Part shown: positions 42,728 through 57,100 of the stretch, piece after piece
Numbering within the stretch: the first letter of the stretch is position 1
Layout of the letters: the number at the start of each line of letters is the position of its first letter
Assembly (NCBI GenBank): GCA_000328365.1
Contig: KB309450.1
Coordinates: 59,066-123,065, forward strand
Length of the DNA stretch: 64,000 nucleotides
Reading direction: 5' to 3'
Origin: Capitella teleta
Taxonomy: Eukaryota > Annelida > Polychaeta > Capitellidae
The notes under the pieces: model-generated
Database searches by the model: none
What the model was told of the DNA's origin: nothing
Seen by the model: the letters and a program-made list of their open reading frames with translations, nothing else
Made by a program: the position numbers and the translations under genes

Positions 42728-45700
42728 ATGAACAAGTACGAAGTTCTCGGCGTTGTGGGTGAAGGTTGGAGTTCTTTCCTTACTTCTTGTTCTTCCCCAA
42801 AAGTTTCCTTACTGGCATGGAAATGCATTGATATGCAGCTGAACAGTTACCTGACTTGTATCTTTAACGTAATTAATTAACTATGCACACATATATCGTT
42901 ATCATTGTTTGTTTGAAAACTTATTATTCATAAGTCTCTGGATTTTTTCTACAGGTGCCTATGGTATTGTACTGAAATGTCGACAAAGGGTGAGTCCTTG
43001 CTTGTTAATTTTAGATATCTCGAACTGGGTCCGTAGCCCTGCACAGATGCTTATTGCTGGCCATAGTGGGTTCACAGCCAGCCACCAGCATTGTGTCCTC
43101 CCTCAGGGAACGCGTCTTATTCTCACTTCTTTTTTTAACCTCGGAATCAAGAAACAGCTAAGGTTGTGGTCAGAGGAGGAAGGCTGGAGTCAAAGGACAA
43201 TGTCACTGTGATTTAACCTTGGACACAAGGTTGGCGACTGGCTTTGAATCTCCAGTGCTTAGCGCCTGCAAGTCCTTTCAAAACAGGCACTATGTAACCT
43301 CTTGACCACCGCTTCTCCTTATAAAAGTGAATGTCATTATTTGCAGCCTTAAAATACATCAGAATTATACAAGCGCCTAAGTTTGCCGAGGTTTTTCATA
43401 TCAAAGTTAATCCTTTCAGGGGTTTGGCTTTCACTCAAATGCATATTCTACACATAATGTGTAACATTATGTGTGAGCAGTGACGGACTGAGCACTTCAA
43501 GGAATTTAATGACCTTTGCGAAAGCTATATTACTATTAATCCTAGCTTAACAGTTCTGCAGTTAAAAAAATAACGTTAATTGAAGTTAATTTATGCATAG
43601 AATGGTTAATTTTATCTATATTGAGTAATGTAGCATGTGAAGAAATAAATATACAGCCTACTTGATTGTTTGTATTAATAGCCAGTTAAGAAAACATTCA
43701 GTTTGAGATCAACAAAACTGTAGTCAAAACTTGAAGTCATAAAAGGGACTGGAATTTTACAACTCGTTGAAGAACTGAATGTCATTATATATTAGCTTCG
43801 GACATGCTAGGGCAAGTTGAATTTAGTATTAAAATAACATCTAAAACAAACCGTTGCTATGAACATTTCTCTTGAAGATTAACCCATGCAATTATAGTGT
43901 ACTATCCATATTATTATTACCAATATTGGCTTTGTCATTTGATATATTGATTAAGATATGAATGAGCAGATTATCATACAAATACAGTCATTGATGCTGC
44001 TTATTTATTTTGTTGATGTTTTACTTTGCTCTCGAGTGACACGCTTGTAAGCAGAGAAGTGCACATGATTTATAACTAACACTGATCTAGACTGAGCATG
44101 TAGGTTCGGGTCTTCAATTTTGAGTGTTCCCCTAAGGTGGAAAAATATGAGTTCATTGTAGAATGTTTGAAGTCTATGAGGATTTTTTATCTGTCTACTA
44201 CATACAAGAAGTGCCATTTGCTGACTACGAGGAAGTGCAAACTACATGTATGTCGAAGAGTTCAAAGTGCAACTTGCCAGCACTAGTAATTCTGAGATAA
44301 AGGAAGAGACTGGTTCATCTTTGATGGGCCTTTAGGGGAAGAAAAACGAAAGCTCATTAATTTTTATGATTTATGATCAATTATCTACATCTTATCACAT
44401 ATCTTATTGCTAACTAACAAACTGAGATTTGTATCCATATGATGGAATGTGTCTCAGCATGCAGTTTATATTGTATCTGCTTTATTGATTGTCATAACCT
44501 TCAAAAGAAGTTAAGGCAAACACATACGAAATTTAACGTGTGCGCAATTCATACATGTAAATGGTATTATTACGTGTATTGATGCGTGATGTTTTCTTAT
44601 ACTTAGAGAGTACTTGATTTATCCACATGTAATGTAAATCATGTATTATAGATACAGAATAGATATGTCTCTAATGTGCATATTCGAGATTCTTCATTTT
44701 TATTTTCTAGGAATCTGGCGATATAGTTGCAATCAAGAAATTCAAAGACAGCGAAGGTGAGTCAAAGAAAGCGAGCCTTCATTTTCCCCATCAGTTGTCT
44801 TGCTGTGGTTCGCCCTAAAGCGCATCTCGCCTTTCACATATATAATACTGTAGCAACATCTCCTGGCACTTTTCATGTGATCAATACTCGCTCACCTGTC
44901 ATTTACCTTGTTGCCATGGCATCGCAATTCCTGGGACTCATTCTTCATTGCCATGGTTACGTGTTTGGGTATAAGGACTCTAAAGTAATCGCCTGCTTAG
45001 ACTCGCTTGCATAATTTTTACAGACGTATAGAATATTCCTCTTACTGTGTAGAGACATGTACAGTGGGGCTTATACCAAACGCATACCATGCAATATCCA
45101 GCTAGTTGCACATATTTCAGCAATCAGCCCATGAGACTCCATATACGATGGGTTTATCATGCCTAAGATGGGCTATTTGCATATAGAGAGTCAAGAACGA
45201 ATGAACGTACACAGAGCGGGATTCAGGAGGGATCCGTGCTTCCCTATCATCTCAATTTCAACCAATCCCTCATAGCTTTTCCTTATAATTAATTATTGAT
45301 GAAATATATTGGTGATCTGATCAATATTGGCTCATCAGAAGACTAGCAACGGTGCCTTGAGCCAGTTGATTAAGAGCGAAGTGTTTGCATTATGCAATAG
45401 CCTTCGTTAAATATTGACCACGTCATCCAATACTTTGATTGCTTTTCTGCTGCTAATCTTGTGACGCTACGTACGCTTGGTTGTTGAGGTTATTATTTCG
45501 CAGTTGCCGATATACGATTCCGATTTGGTGTACGATTTTTAGCAAACCAGACTGAATATTATCCTTAGATCCGGGGAAAAAAAAGAGATTGCTGACGCAG
45601 AATTTATTGCTGGAATTAAAATCTGAGGCATCTGGCGGATGTTGTGAATGTCGAGTGAATTCTCATGTTCACATGCATTTCGTCGAGTTGAGTTTTTTAG

Positions 45701-48700
45701 TTTTGAGTTGAGCTGCTAGACAAAGAAGTCATAGAATTCTGAGTTCCTAGATATGACTTCCACTCTATTTATAATGCATTAATTTTGTCTAGATTCCATA
45801 AACAGACATAAACAGGCTAAATGCAGACAATAGCTTAGAACTATGAATTCCGGGTATTGTTTTGACAGCTAGGCTATATCATAGTATATGTCATAATTGA
45901 TTAATAATTGAAGTATCGCTACTCTATTTATCCAATGGGTGAATCTGAATTAATTAACATTGAAATCCTCAATCTCGAACTTCGTATAAGTCTCATATAT
46001 GTAATTACTTAATTATAGTTCTATAGCTATAAGCTGGCTGGCCATTATCGTTGATGATAGAGGGGATACCCATTACCATTTCCTGCCTTCATATTTTTAT
46101 TTAATTTTATGCATATGTGTATCAGGTAAACGGCCGACCATGGTGACCATTAATGGCCACCATGGCGCCAATAGAAACAATTCAAGCACTGACCATGATA
46201 ATTTCATTGTTAATCTTATGATACATTACATCATGCAGTATTGTATTCTGTGTATCACCCGCTCGGTGAAATCTAAGCAAAGGAAAAGTGTAAAGAGATA
46301 CCCTGGGTATCCAGACCATCTTTGCATTCCTATGTATGTGCATTCCTGTACGTACATAATATTATTAATTATTATTATTCATATTATTAATTTAAAAAAA
46401 AAGTCACTTTTTTCGTGGATGTTTTTCTGTTCATAAATGTGCGATGGAATTCTTAATCATAGCTTATATTATATGACTAGTTATGATCGAGTTAGTTATG
46501 ATGTTTCCAAGATTAAGATTTGTTATCTATAAACGCGGTTACAATTCATTGTGAATAGATAAGATTACAACTCAATTTCCCAACCATGGCAATGGTATTG
46601 ATATTCTGTCAAAGGGAGCATTGTCGTTAAACCAATATTTATTGTGGGTTGTGCCCGATCCATTTGTTGTTTTCTCGGTCGTGGCTCAGGCCAGAATTTA
46701 CTCTGTTTGTGAGCTCCAAATTCTGACGTCAAGGATAAAAAATAATAATAAAATTTTATTTTATAAAGCGTAAAATCACACACAAAGAGTGCTCGAAACG
46801 CTGAGCGGTAAAAACAGAGAATCACATGGTAAAATTAGATAAAATATTCCATAAAAAGAAGCGTTTTCAATTGTTTGTAGACTGTAGTGCTCAGCTAGGC
46901 TTGCTGTTCACGCGTGCGTCCTGGACGACACCGGATTCCTAGCGAGTCTGGCTCAGCTTCCTTGCACTGCTCAACCTTAGCCATAAAGGTCCTGGCATCG
47001 AATGCAGTTGGAAAAGAGGCCTTCAGTGGGCGTGGTCGGTCAGGGTTAATTTTTCCGAATCGGATCAAGGTTTCGGGTTTTACACTCACGGTAGCTTTTT
47101 CACAAACTTCTTGAACATCTTGAACATCGCGATCGTTTTCCGATAATTTGAGGATCACGACTTCCTTTTTTGCCTTTTCTTCGTCGAGGGCGCAGCAGAC
47201 GGATGCCTTATGTAAGTCATCTGTGGCCTTGACGACCTCAACAACCGAGCGCTTTCCCTCATCAGAGGAAGGAAGTTGCTGCGGCTGCGATGTGGTGGAT
47301 CGTTGTTGTGCAGCGGCAAGCTCCGTTCGTAGCGTCGCCACTTCTCCTCTTTAGCTTTGTATTTCAGTAACGAAGGTATCCGTCAGCTTTTTTATCAGCT
47401 CTTGGACGGTGGCAATCGTGGCTTTAGCCATGCTTCATGGCACAGCACGTGTCGGTGTTTATTGACAAATGGTCCAGTGACCACGGTTAAAAGCAGAGAA
47501 ATGGGTCACTGATAAAAATATATGTTGTGCTCGGTTGAGTGCACAGAGCTGTAACGAAATGGATAGGTCGAAGAGCCGTCCGGGTGGAAAAGGCTGAAAA
47601 CTGTCAGAGTATCCGAAAATCTCACAGCGTAATTTTTAGTTTCGTCTTCTTGGCGTTCTTACGAATTCAATGATACAAATATTTAAAAGGATTGTTGGAT
47701 TTATCCTTAAATAATCCAAGAACAGCGGGAGCAATATTGCTGATTCTTTGTTGATGATCTCAAACGTTGATCCATATGCTACCAAGCAACATGTGATAGG
47801 CGGGTTTTTTTTTTCACCGCAATTGTATTTTTGTTTTTTCCACATTTGCTGGAGTAATCCTTAAAAAAATCACACACAATAGTCCGTAATTCGAAAAATC
47901 CAGCCGCACGTGCGTAACCATGGGAACACAATGGGATACATTCAATCGCAATGGCCTCGACCAAAAGGCGTTTTGTTCCAACTTTGTCTTCTTTTACTAA
48001 ATCTCATTGGGAGGAATGTTCTCTATTTTGTTGTTTAGAAGAACGGAACATCTGGTTTTATCCAGTTTCCCCCTCAACAATCGCAATTCTGCATGATGTA
48101 ATCAATGCCTATAAAAGTGCGAATATTTTGCATCCACAAAGTTTCTTATCTTAGCTTATCTTTTTCTCCACAGACAACGATGACGTAAAAAGAACGACGC
48201 TTCGTGAATTGAAAGTTCTTCGCACTCTGAAACAGGAGAATATCGTGGAGTTGAAGGAAGCGTTTCGAAGAAAAGGAAAATTGTACTTGGTCTTCGAATA
48301 TGTCGACAGGGTTAGTGCTGACTCCTTCGATCAATTATAATAGTAATTCGACCATAAAGCATCAACAAGGCATTTCTTAATCTGCGGACTAAATTGTTGG
48401 CACACGACGTGCATCGAATGGGCATCGAACTAAACGTATCGCCCAATAGATATCGATCTATTGATCCTGCTGCCCTTTATTGCCCCATTGCTTTTACGTT
48501 TAATCGGATAAACATTTCCCTCCTGTTATAATTGATGATGTTTCTGAACTTTGCGCCGTATTGATGATTTGATTTGAAGTTTGGGAATTTGTTTTTGGAT
48601 GATTCAACTTGTATCATTCATTTTTACTGTACCAGTAAGAATGCAGTGATTGGGGAATACGGCTATAAATCACGGATCATCTCGTAAATGCGTGCGTCTT

Positions 48701-51700
48701 CAATAGAATTCTACGCCTATGCTGGGCGCGATGCATTCTGATCTTGAGCGGGCGGGTATCTAGGACACAGTGTTTCAGTGCAAGCAGCAGAATTACGCAG
48801 AACTCGCGTGTGGCTCAATGGCGGCCATTTTTCCGCTCGCTTAAGACGTTTTCGTTTTCGAAATACGCCAACAAACGATAAAATTTTGCGCACTAATAAA
48901 TAATAATGCATGATTCTTTCGAGTAATCATTGTTTATCGTCTTATCAGGCAGCTAAAGCTAAGCTAGATTCTTTACAGGCTAGCTGTTATACGTATGGCG
49001 AATCTGGGATTCTAGCTCCCCTGAGCTTAATTGGTTCTCCTTGATCAGTCAGTCAGATCAGCGTAGGGGCCTAAGGGTTATTTGCCATTCTCCTTGCTGA
49101 GCGCATGCGCAATTGATTTGCGATACAGTCTATAAACGGAATGTGTGATGCAATCCCTAGCAACGGTGTTGCTCTGAGTTGATGCACAATTTTTACGACC
49201 AAATCAATGAAGCGTGATCGGCCATTTAGCCCCAAGGGAGCCATCTGCGCCGTGTTCTTCACTTCTGATCAGTTTGTGGATCCTCCCTCATTGAATATTC
49301 ATGAGGGGCTGCCATGGTGATCATTAGATAGATTCATATTCCTTTGCATTGTTGTCGTTAACCATTGTGGTTTATGTAGTATTTACCAATATATTGTATT
49401 TCTAATTCAGGCAAATACAACCGCTCAGCGCTTCCGTTTAACATTATATAGACACAAGATAAGCTGAGTTAAATCAAGTGATTATCAATCAACTATAATA
49501 CTTACTCAAGATCTCACAGGCGTCAATTAACGTGTACAATTATAATCACCCTGTGTGGCAACTTTGAATTTTTCTCGCGCATTTGCAAAGTGCAGACGAC
49601 AATCGACCCATCAGTCTTCATCACCAATAATTGTTTACATATGTGTCGATCGACAAGAAAATTTCAATTTCTAAAATATGAGACGACTGCTAATCTGCTA
49701 TGAAAAGCATTCAATGGTGGAAGAATTTTATAGCACAGTCGGTCGGATGCGTTTAACATATGTTTAATAATAGAGCCAACTAGCCTTATGCTATGGCTGA
49801 TCCCGATCGCCGTGGATCAGCCCTACCGTGGCAGGCCCAAAATAAGTCCACACTAAATATAATTTTAGATGCCCGGGTTACCTTACAAATCTCATGCAAG
49901 TAATCTGACAAATATAACAGCGTCTATGCTGTAGCCTGCAATTTTGCAAAGGGCCACAACAACCGATCCGGATTTTAGATTTACTGCTGAACTCTTTTCA
50001 TATCATCAACGTCCTACCCATTTTAAAGCCGCGTTCAGAGAAATGGTATATTGCTTCATTTTTTCCATAACCCACTCGCACGAGAAGTATTGAACGAATG
50101 AAAATGCGTCGTGACCCATAACCCATCGTCGTTTCGAAAGATGGTTATTGAATTAACGGTTCGTACCCTTATTCAGTTGTCCGTTATGTAATCAGGAATT
50201 TCTTGATTGAATGCGTGTTCTATGTATACAAGTATTATATATAAAGTTATTAGAACTGAATGTTTCGTTCACAGAATATGCTGGAGATGCTGGAAGACCA
50301 GCCCCGGGGCGTTCCTCTGGAGAGAGCGCGTTCCTACGTCTTCCAGTTGTGTAAGGCAATTCAGTGGTGCCATTCGAACTCCATCATACACAGAGGTACT
50401 GACGCGAACTTTGATTTCAGCAAGTTTCAGTTCTAATTCATTTCAGATATCAAGCCGGAAAACTTACTTATCAGCAAGGAAGGGACATTGAAGCTGTGCG
50501 ACTTTGGTGAATAATCTAAAAAATTCATATTTAATGTAATAATAATGTAATAATAATTATTAAAGGTTTTGCTCGAAATTTACACAAGAATGGGTCAGCG
50601 AATTACACCGATTACGTTGCAACGAGATGGTATAGATCCCCTGAACTCTTACTTGGGTAATTACTATTAACTGACTCATAACAAACTAATAATTAATTGA
50701 TTTAATTAGTGCTACTTATGGCAAGAAGGTGGATATCTGGTCGATTGGGTGCATCCTTGGTGAACTCAGCGATGGTCAGCCATTATTTCCTGGAGAAAGC
50801 GAAATCGATCAACTGTACACGATTCAAAAAGTTCTCGGTCCTCTGCCACCGAACCAAATGCAGATGTTCTATGCTAACCCTCGGTTTAACGGCTTAAAGG
50901 TATAATTATTATGCTAATTGGTTATGGTTTCATGAATATTCATGACTTCCTTCATGACTTCGTTCAGTTCCCTGCTGTGACAAATCCACAAACTTTAGAG
51001 CGACATTACCAAGGATCTCTCAGTACCATGTTAATCGACTTCATGAAAGTAAGCTTCCTTTTGTGTCACGTGGTCAATATCTTGTCAGAATAATGACGCC
51101 CAAAGGCCTTTTTTGACATAATTACTAGTACCGTGACAGTTCCATGACATGTCAAATATTGTTGTTATTTCAATATTCAGAATACTTTGACGTTGGAGCC
51201 TTCAAACAGAGCAACGATTGAGGAATGTTTAGCACATGAAGCGTTTCACACGGAGCAGTTGATCACACGTAACACGACGCACAAGAAGAAGAAAAAACTC
51301 ATCCCTAAACAGCACATCCTTAATGAGGAATTGTAAGTCTGCTCCTCTAGTGATAATAATAAGTTATTACCTTCTCACTAGTTCTCAGTGTTCTCTCGCG
51401 TTGTGTGAAAATTTAAGCCTCTTAATTTATTGAAGGAATATATCCCTGTAATGCATAATGCATAATATATGCCTTATATAACACAATATGGATCGTTAAT
51501 TCCAAGTGAATCAATGTGTTATTCTATTGATAATTGGATTGTCATTTTTAGGCAAAACGAAGAAGCTGACAGTAACCCCTCAATTACGATAATTCCCGAT
51601 GAGCAAACGGTTAAACAAACAGACAATAAGGACATTAATTCAACAGATGCTAGCCAGAACACGATGAATCACCAACAGACCAGTGAGCCAACGATTCATA

Positions 51701-54142
51701 GCCCACAGGAAACAGCGAATGAGAAACTCATCAGAATAGAGATGGAAAGTGCCAAGAAGGAAAATATTCCTTTTGTTAAGGTCCCGGAAAAACACAGCAT
51801 GCAGATACCTCCGAAGTTGGACTCGAATTTCCCTGATTTCCGCAAGTTGAAATTGAATCTTGGAGATTTAAAAGATAGCGATGCTCCGCGCCATACCAGA
51901 CAAGGGGTTGAGCTTGGTGATGAGAAAATGGATCAGGGAACACTGCACCCAACTGTGAACAAAAAGAAACATTTCGAAACCAAACCAGACTTTTTGGGAC
52001 GTAACCCAGTCACCCCTCGTGAAAGTGTCAAAGAGGATGAAAATTATTACCCCAGAATTGACGTCCCACAGCAGCTTGACGTCAAACCGCAAATCACCCC
52101 TGGAAAGAATACCTACACTGTTAACTTTGCTGTCGAGCGAGGCAAAGAACTCAAAAACCAGATTGAAAAAACGAACCAGAGCTTGAAGAAGGATGTGATA
52201 AACATAGAGCAGGGCGAGGACCTCCAAATGGGGGATGAGTTGGAGGAGGAGCAGGTGGCAAAAGATAATATTGGAAGTGGTATCCATGACAACCGGATGG
52301 TCTCCAAGGTGGTTGTAAAAGGTCCCAAGCAGGAGGATATACAGAGAGTTCGATCTAACTTACGGCGTAAGTCGAGGGAAGGCTCGGCTCCGACGAAAAC
52401 CTTTGCCGAGAGAACCCATGACCAAAAGGTTACTCAACTGTAATAACGTGTGTAAGGCATTCGATTAAATAAATGATTCCTCATTTCAGATGTCACATCT
52501 AATGATCAACAATGGTACTTCTGCCAAAGGAGCAAAGGTCGCTCACAACAATTCGTTAAAAGATCGCCGCAGTCGAAGTCAGCACCATGGTATGAAACTC
52601 TCTTCCACCCGCACCATCTTTATATTATCAATTCCTTTATTATAACTAACAGTTAACTGCGAGCCAAGAGTCGATGAACCTGAATTTGTTCAGGAGACAG
52701 GTACAGAGAAAATAATCAGATGATCACGGAGTTCTAGCACTTGACTTGCCAGCGTGACTTCTCACTCTTACCGCTTTCCTTAATCTCTTAATTCTTAATC
52801 ACATGTCACTCTAACTGACAGTCTTTAATTTGAGTGCTGTTAAGAGTTGAAGTGTGCATGTATACAGTTACCTCTGCTTCTTAATTGGGATATAGTAGAG
52901 ACTGTAGTACGCCCGCAGCAGCTCCTAGAAGTGCTTCTACGGTAAATTCCGCATGCGTCATGTTCTTTACATTGCACATTGAGACACTGATGCATCAAGT
53001 TCTGTTGTTCAGATCAATTGTGTTTTCAGCGGATGCCGTCATGCACAAGGAGCAGTTGGTCGTTGGAACAGTCGCACCAAACAACCGCAGAGTGCTAGCT
53101 CAACAAAATGAATACGCACGGCCATCGACCCAAGATGCTGCATGGTAGGACATTTTAACATGTCTGTCCTTCACATTCAACAATATTCTTCTCCAGGAGA
53201 GCAACTGACAATAGCTCCAACAGCCATTGGCAGCACTCTGGGCTGTTCAAAAAGAAGAAAAAGAGGCGACAAGTGAGTCAACATTCACACAGGGATCATT
53301 GTGATTCGCTTTTAGCTGTTGCAGCAAAGTGACTTGGGGTCAACCATCGCTCACCTGCGCCACCGCACGACCTATCACAACCCTTCCCTTTCCCCCCCGT
53401 CGCATGCTTTTGAACTTCAAGCAGAAGCAGCGTTTGCCCTGCCTCCTACAGGCAAAGAGGAAAACTACAAGGAGCCCTACAGAGACTGGGATCGCGGCGA
53501 ACGAATCCCCAGCTCACGCAACCGGACACCAATCCCCTTACGCAAACTCAGTCAGGGTGAAAAGGTTTGTAGCGTGCATCAGTACTCCCCTGGCCCCTCT
53601 CCAACCATGCCCCCGAAGCACCCTCACTCAAAGCCAAAGAAGAAAGTTAAGGGTGAGGCTCTGAAGAAAACTGCACCAAAACCTGGCAAACCCCAGAAAC
53701 GTAAGACCAGTCGGATCCCTGTAGCGTCAGAAACGTCTGATACCAGTGATGAAAACGACCAATGTAATCAGCAGATTATTCAGTGTCCAGATCTTTCATT
53801 GAATCCTCCTTGCTAATATCTAGTCATAATGTGTGCATGGCAGCATGAAAGCTTTCTTCACTCACACTTCTCTCTTCACAGCGCCTTTACCCACTGCCAT
53901 TTCACCAGCGCTTCAAAGATCACCTCATCACCTCTCCAACCCCTTCCTCAGACAGCATCCTCTCCCCCAAGACTCCCATCCCCCCGGCCGACCACCGCGT
54001 GTTCACAAATGAACGGTTCAAATCCGCGTCTAAATGGCCAGTGGCCATGGAAACGGGAGGCCACTCGACTGAACGACATCAGTCCCCGTCCCCAGAAATA
54101 GCGTTACGGAGTCATCGGAGCCTAAAATCTTCTAGAGATTAG
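42728..54142 (+). CDS. CDKL5-like serine/threonine kinase
   Basis: placeholder. Confidence 0.93.
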
Positions 54143-57100
54143 TCGTAACAGTAATTGATGAAGACTTTAATAAGTCTCAGGATATCACGACATATCTTTA
54201 ATTACACTTGATGGAATCTACAGTTCAAATTCGTATTTTTGATACCTCGGGTCGGAATAATTGACATATTTTGTAGTTACTGGTTCATCACTCCTTCACC
54301 ATCTTATTGTGTTGCCACACTTTCCTGTTTTGTTATTTATAATTCATCGCCTGATAATTATTATCTCTTGCTTCAATTCCATATTATTACCTATATTTTC
54401 ATGACAGTTAATAGTTGTATACAGACTTCATCAGATACTTTGTTCTTGAATTCAATTTAATAGTTGTTGTTGCTTTTGTTTTTAATTGATATTATTCTCG
54501 TTTTGAATTATCCAATATTTTAATTTCGTTTTGCATCATACCATAAGCATAGTCCAAGAATCACCTACCTCAAAAAAAAAAAAAAATTCAGTCATGACAA
54601 ATTCTCACTTTGATCTCTCATAATTATTACGGCTGTAATAATATTCTTCCTCTATACTACGGCTAAGCCCCAATGGCCTAGACTAATTATAATTAACCAG
54701 TTTGAATTGAAACAATCATAACTTGCTAAAAAGCTCTAACACTGAATCATATTCTTGAAAGGTTCAACGGGTATAATCCATGAAGAGGGCATCCCATGTC
54801 AAATTTAGTGTCACATCCCGCTCTTCACGATCTGCCACCTTGTCAGGCAGAATGTGTGCGCGTCATATTGCTCAAAATAGTCTTTCTCAACAATTTCTTT
54901 GCACTTGCTTTCTGGGCTGCAGCGAAAGTGGAATATATAAATACAGGTTGAATAATTGAATGCATGTCTATATCTTGTGCCATATATAATCTTTCTTAAT
55001 CTCGTTTTTCAAAATAATTAATGTATGTTGAATCACATGATTTGCATGATGAATAAATTATGTTGATAAATCTTTTGTCTTATTTTGCATGGTGGAATCC
55101 AGCGGTCGTTACCCTGTACGCTACAATTAGCGTACAACATACCGACTTGATTGAAACCCCTGAAGGAGAAAAGAAAGTTTGCTCTGAAATGCGGAGGAGA
55201 ACCAGGAAACACTGAATAATGTACGCCATATATTTTTTCATTTATTCGAGCATTAGAAGCAGTCTACAAAATGACGAAAGAAAAGCAACATGTTTTTTTT
55301 TGCATTCATGGTGGAAAAGGAATCTTTGGTTTATGGAAATACTGTGATTATATTTATTTGCAACAGCATTGTCAGAAAAAAAAATTTCTCAAATTTACTG
55401 ATGTAAGATTTGAAATGACATAGGTTGTTTGGACCCGCCAGCAATGATGCAAAGATGAATACGACATCGCACATTATGGCAGAAAAAATTTATGCCCTAC
55501 ATTGTATTTTTATCAAAATATAAAGATCATATAAAGTAGTAACATTACCCGATTAAGATTCGCTATCCTGCCATTATTTTGCGAGTAGTCTGTGCCTAAC
55601 CTAGTTAAGAGATCAATCAAAATTATGAAATAGATATGTTCATAAAGTAAACTTTATTATCAGAACACACATAGTGGTGTCATTTCAATTTCAATAGTAA
55701 ATAGAAATCAGCATTTTCTAATTTTTTTCTACCACCAAAAGTCATGTCAACGATTTCAATTTTTCTTTTCTCTTTTCAATTTTTCTTTTCTCTTATTTTT
55801 CAACACACACAAGGAGTATTGCATTAACATAATATTCAAATGAGACAGGAGGAATTTGAAAGCACAAGAAAGAAGCAGGTAAGGCAGAGATTGTGAAAAG
55901 TTACAAGAAAAACTTACAGAGTATTTTCTAATGACTTTGTTTCCAAAGATGGAGCCATTTTGATCCAACTGCTAATATTATTGCTGATTTCCGTGTGATG
56001 AATTTCATGAGAGGTGGAGGGAAAAAAATAATATATTAGAAGAACATTTAAAAAAGATGACTAGAGTGGATGAGGAAAAAAAAAAAAAAAAACTAATTGC
56101 ACAAAATCTTAACAAAAAAACTTGAAAATTAAAAGATTACAACAAACATGCAGGATCATGGAAAAAAAGGTAAAGAGAGAAAACAGAATATAATTAGTGC
56201 AAACATAAAAAACCCTGGAATGGTTAACAATTAAACACATTGAAAAAGTACATTATTGTGACCATCATTTGAAAGACAATTAACAAGGAAGCCTTTAAAT
56301 CAGCATCACAGCAAAATTACACCTAAATAAAAATCAACGAGATGTTTGTTTTTTTGAGACATCAGACAATTCCTTCAGCCGGTTTGTCCACCACTACTAG
56401 GCCTTGCATTTCATTCTCACTGCATTCATTCTCCATAGATTTGTCAATTTCAATTTCTTGTTGCTCGATACAATGCTGTAAGCCAGCACAGTAGTGCAGC
56501 ATTAGCAGAGCTAGAGATTGGATCTTTTCATCTGATTTCTCCAGCTTTGCTCTGGCCACTGCTCTCTGAGTGGGCAGGCCCAGTTCCCGCTCCATTCTCG
56601 CCAACTCAGTTCGATTCTCAGATTCTTGGTCGATCTCCTGCTGCAGTTTGCTGACCTACAACCAGTGAAAACCGATCAGCAAAAGACACTAAACAAATAT
56701 CATAAATTCAAAATATGCAATCATTCGGTTGCAGATAATCAACACGAAACGGTGTCAATAAAATTAAACTTGAACAAATCCTCTGATATTTTAAAACAAA
56801 CAATAACTCTTTCCCCAAAAAAACACACGCAAACTTTAGTAAACATATGCAAATGAGTTGATTCACTTGCACAAGAGTGCAGAAATAAATAACCAACACC
56901 CCAATGAGCAACCATACTGCAATTACCATATATTTGTAGCATGCACTCTTCAAAGTAAAAAGTATAATACAATGTTAACTATCATCAACATATTCATATA
57001 AATTTAGCTACTCATGGTATCTAAATCAACTGCATACACCCACTGTACAGCATACGCTAGCAGTCTGTTGAGGTTACCACCGTAGCATTACTATATCATG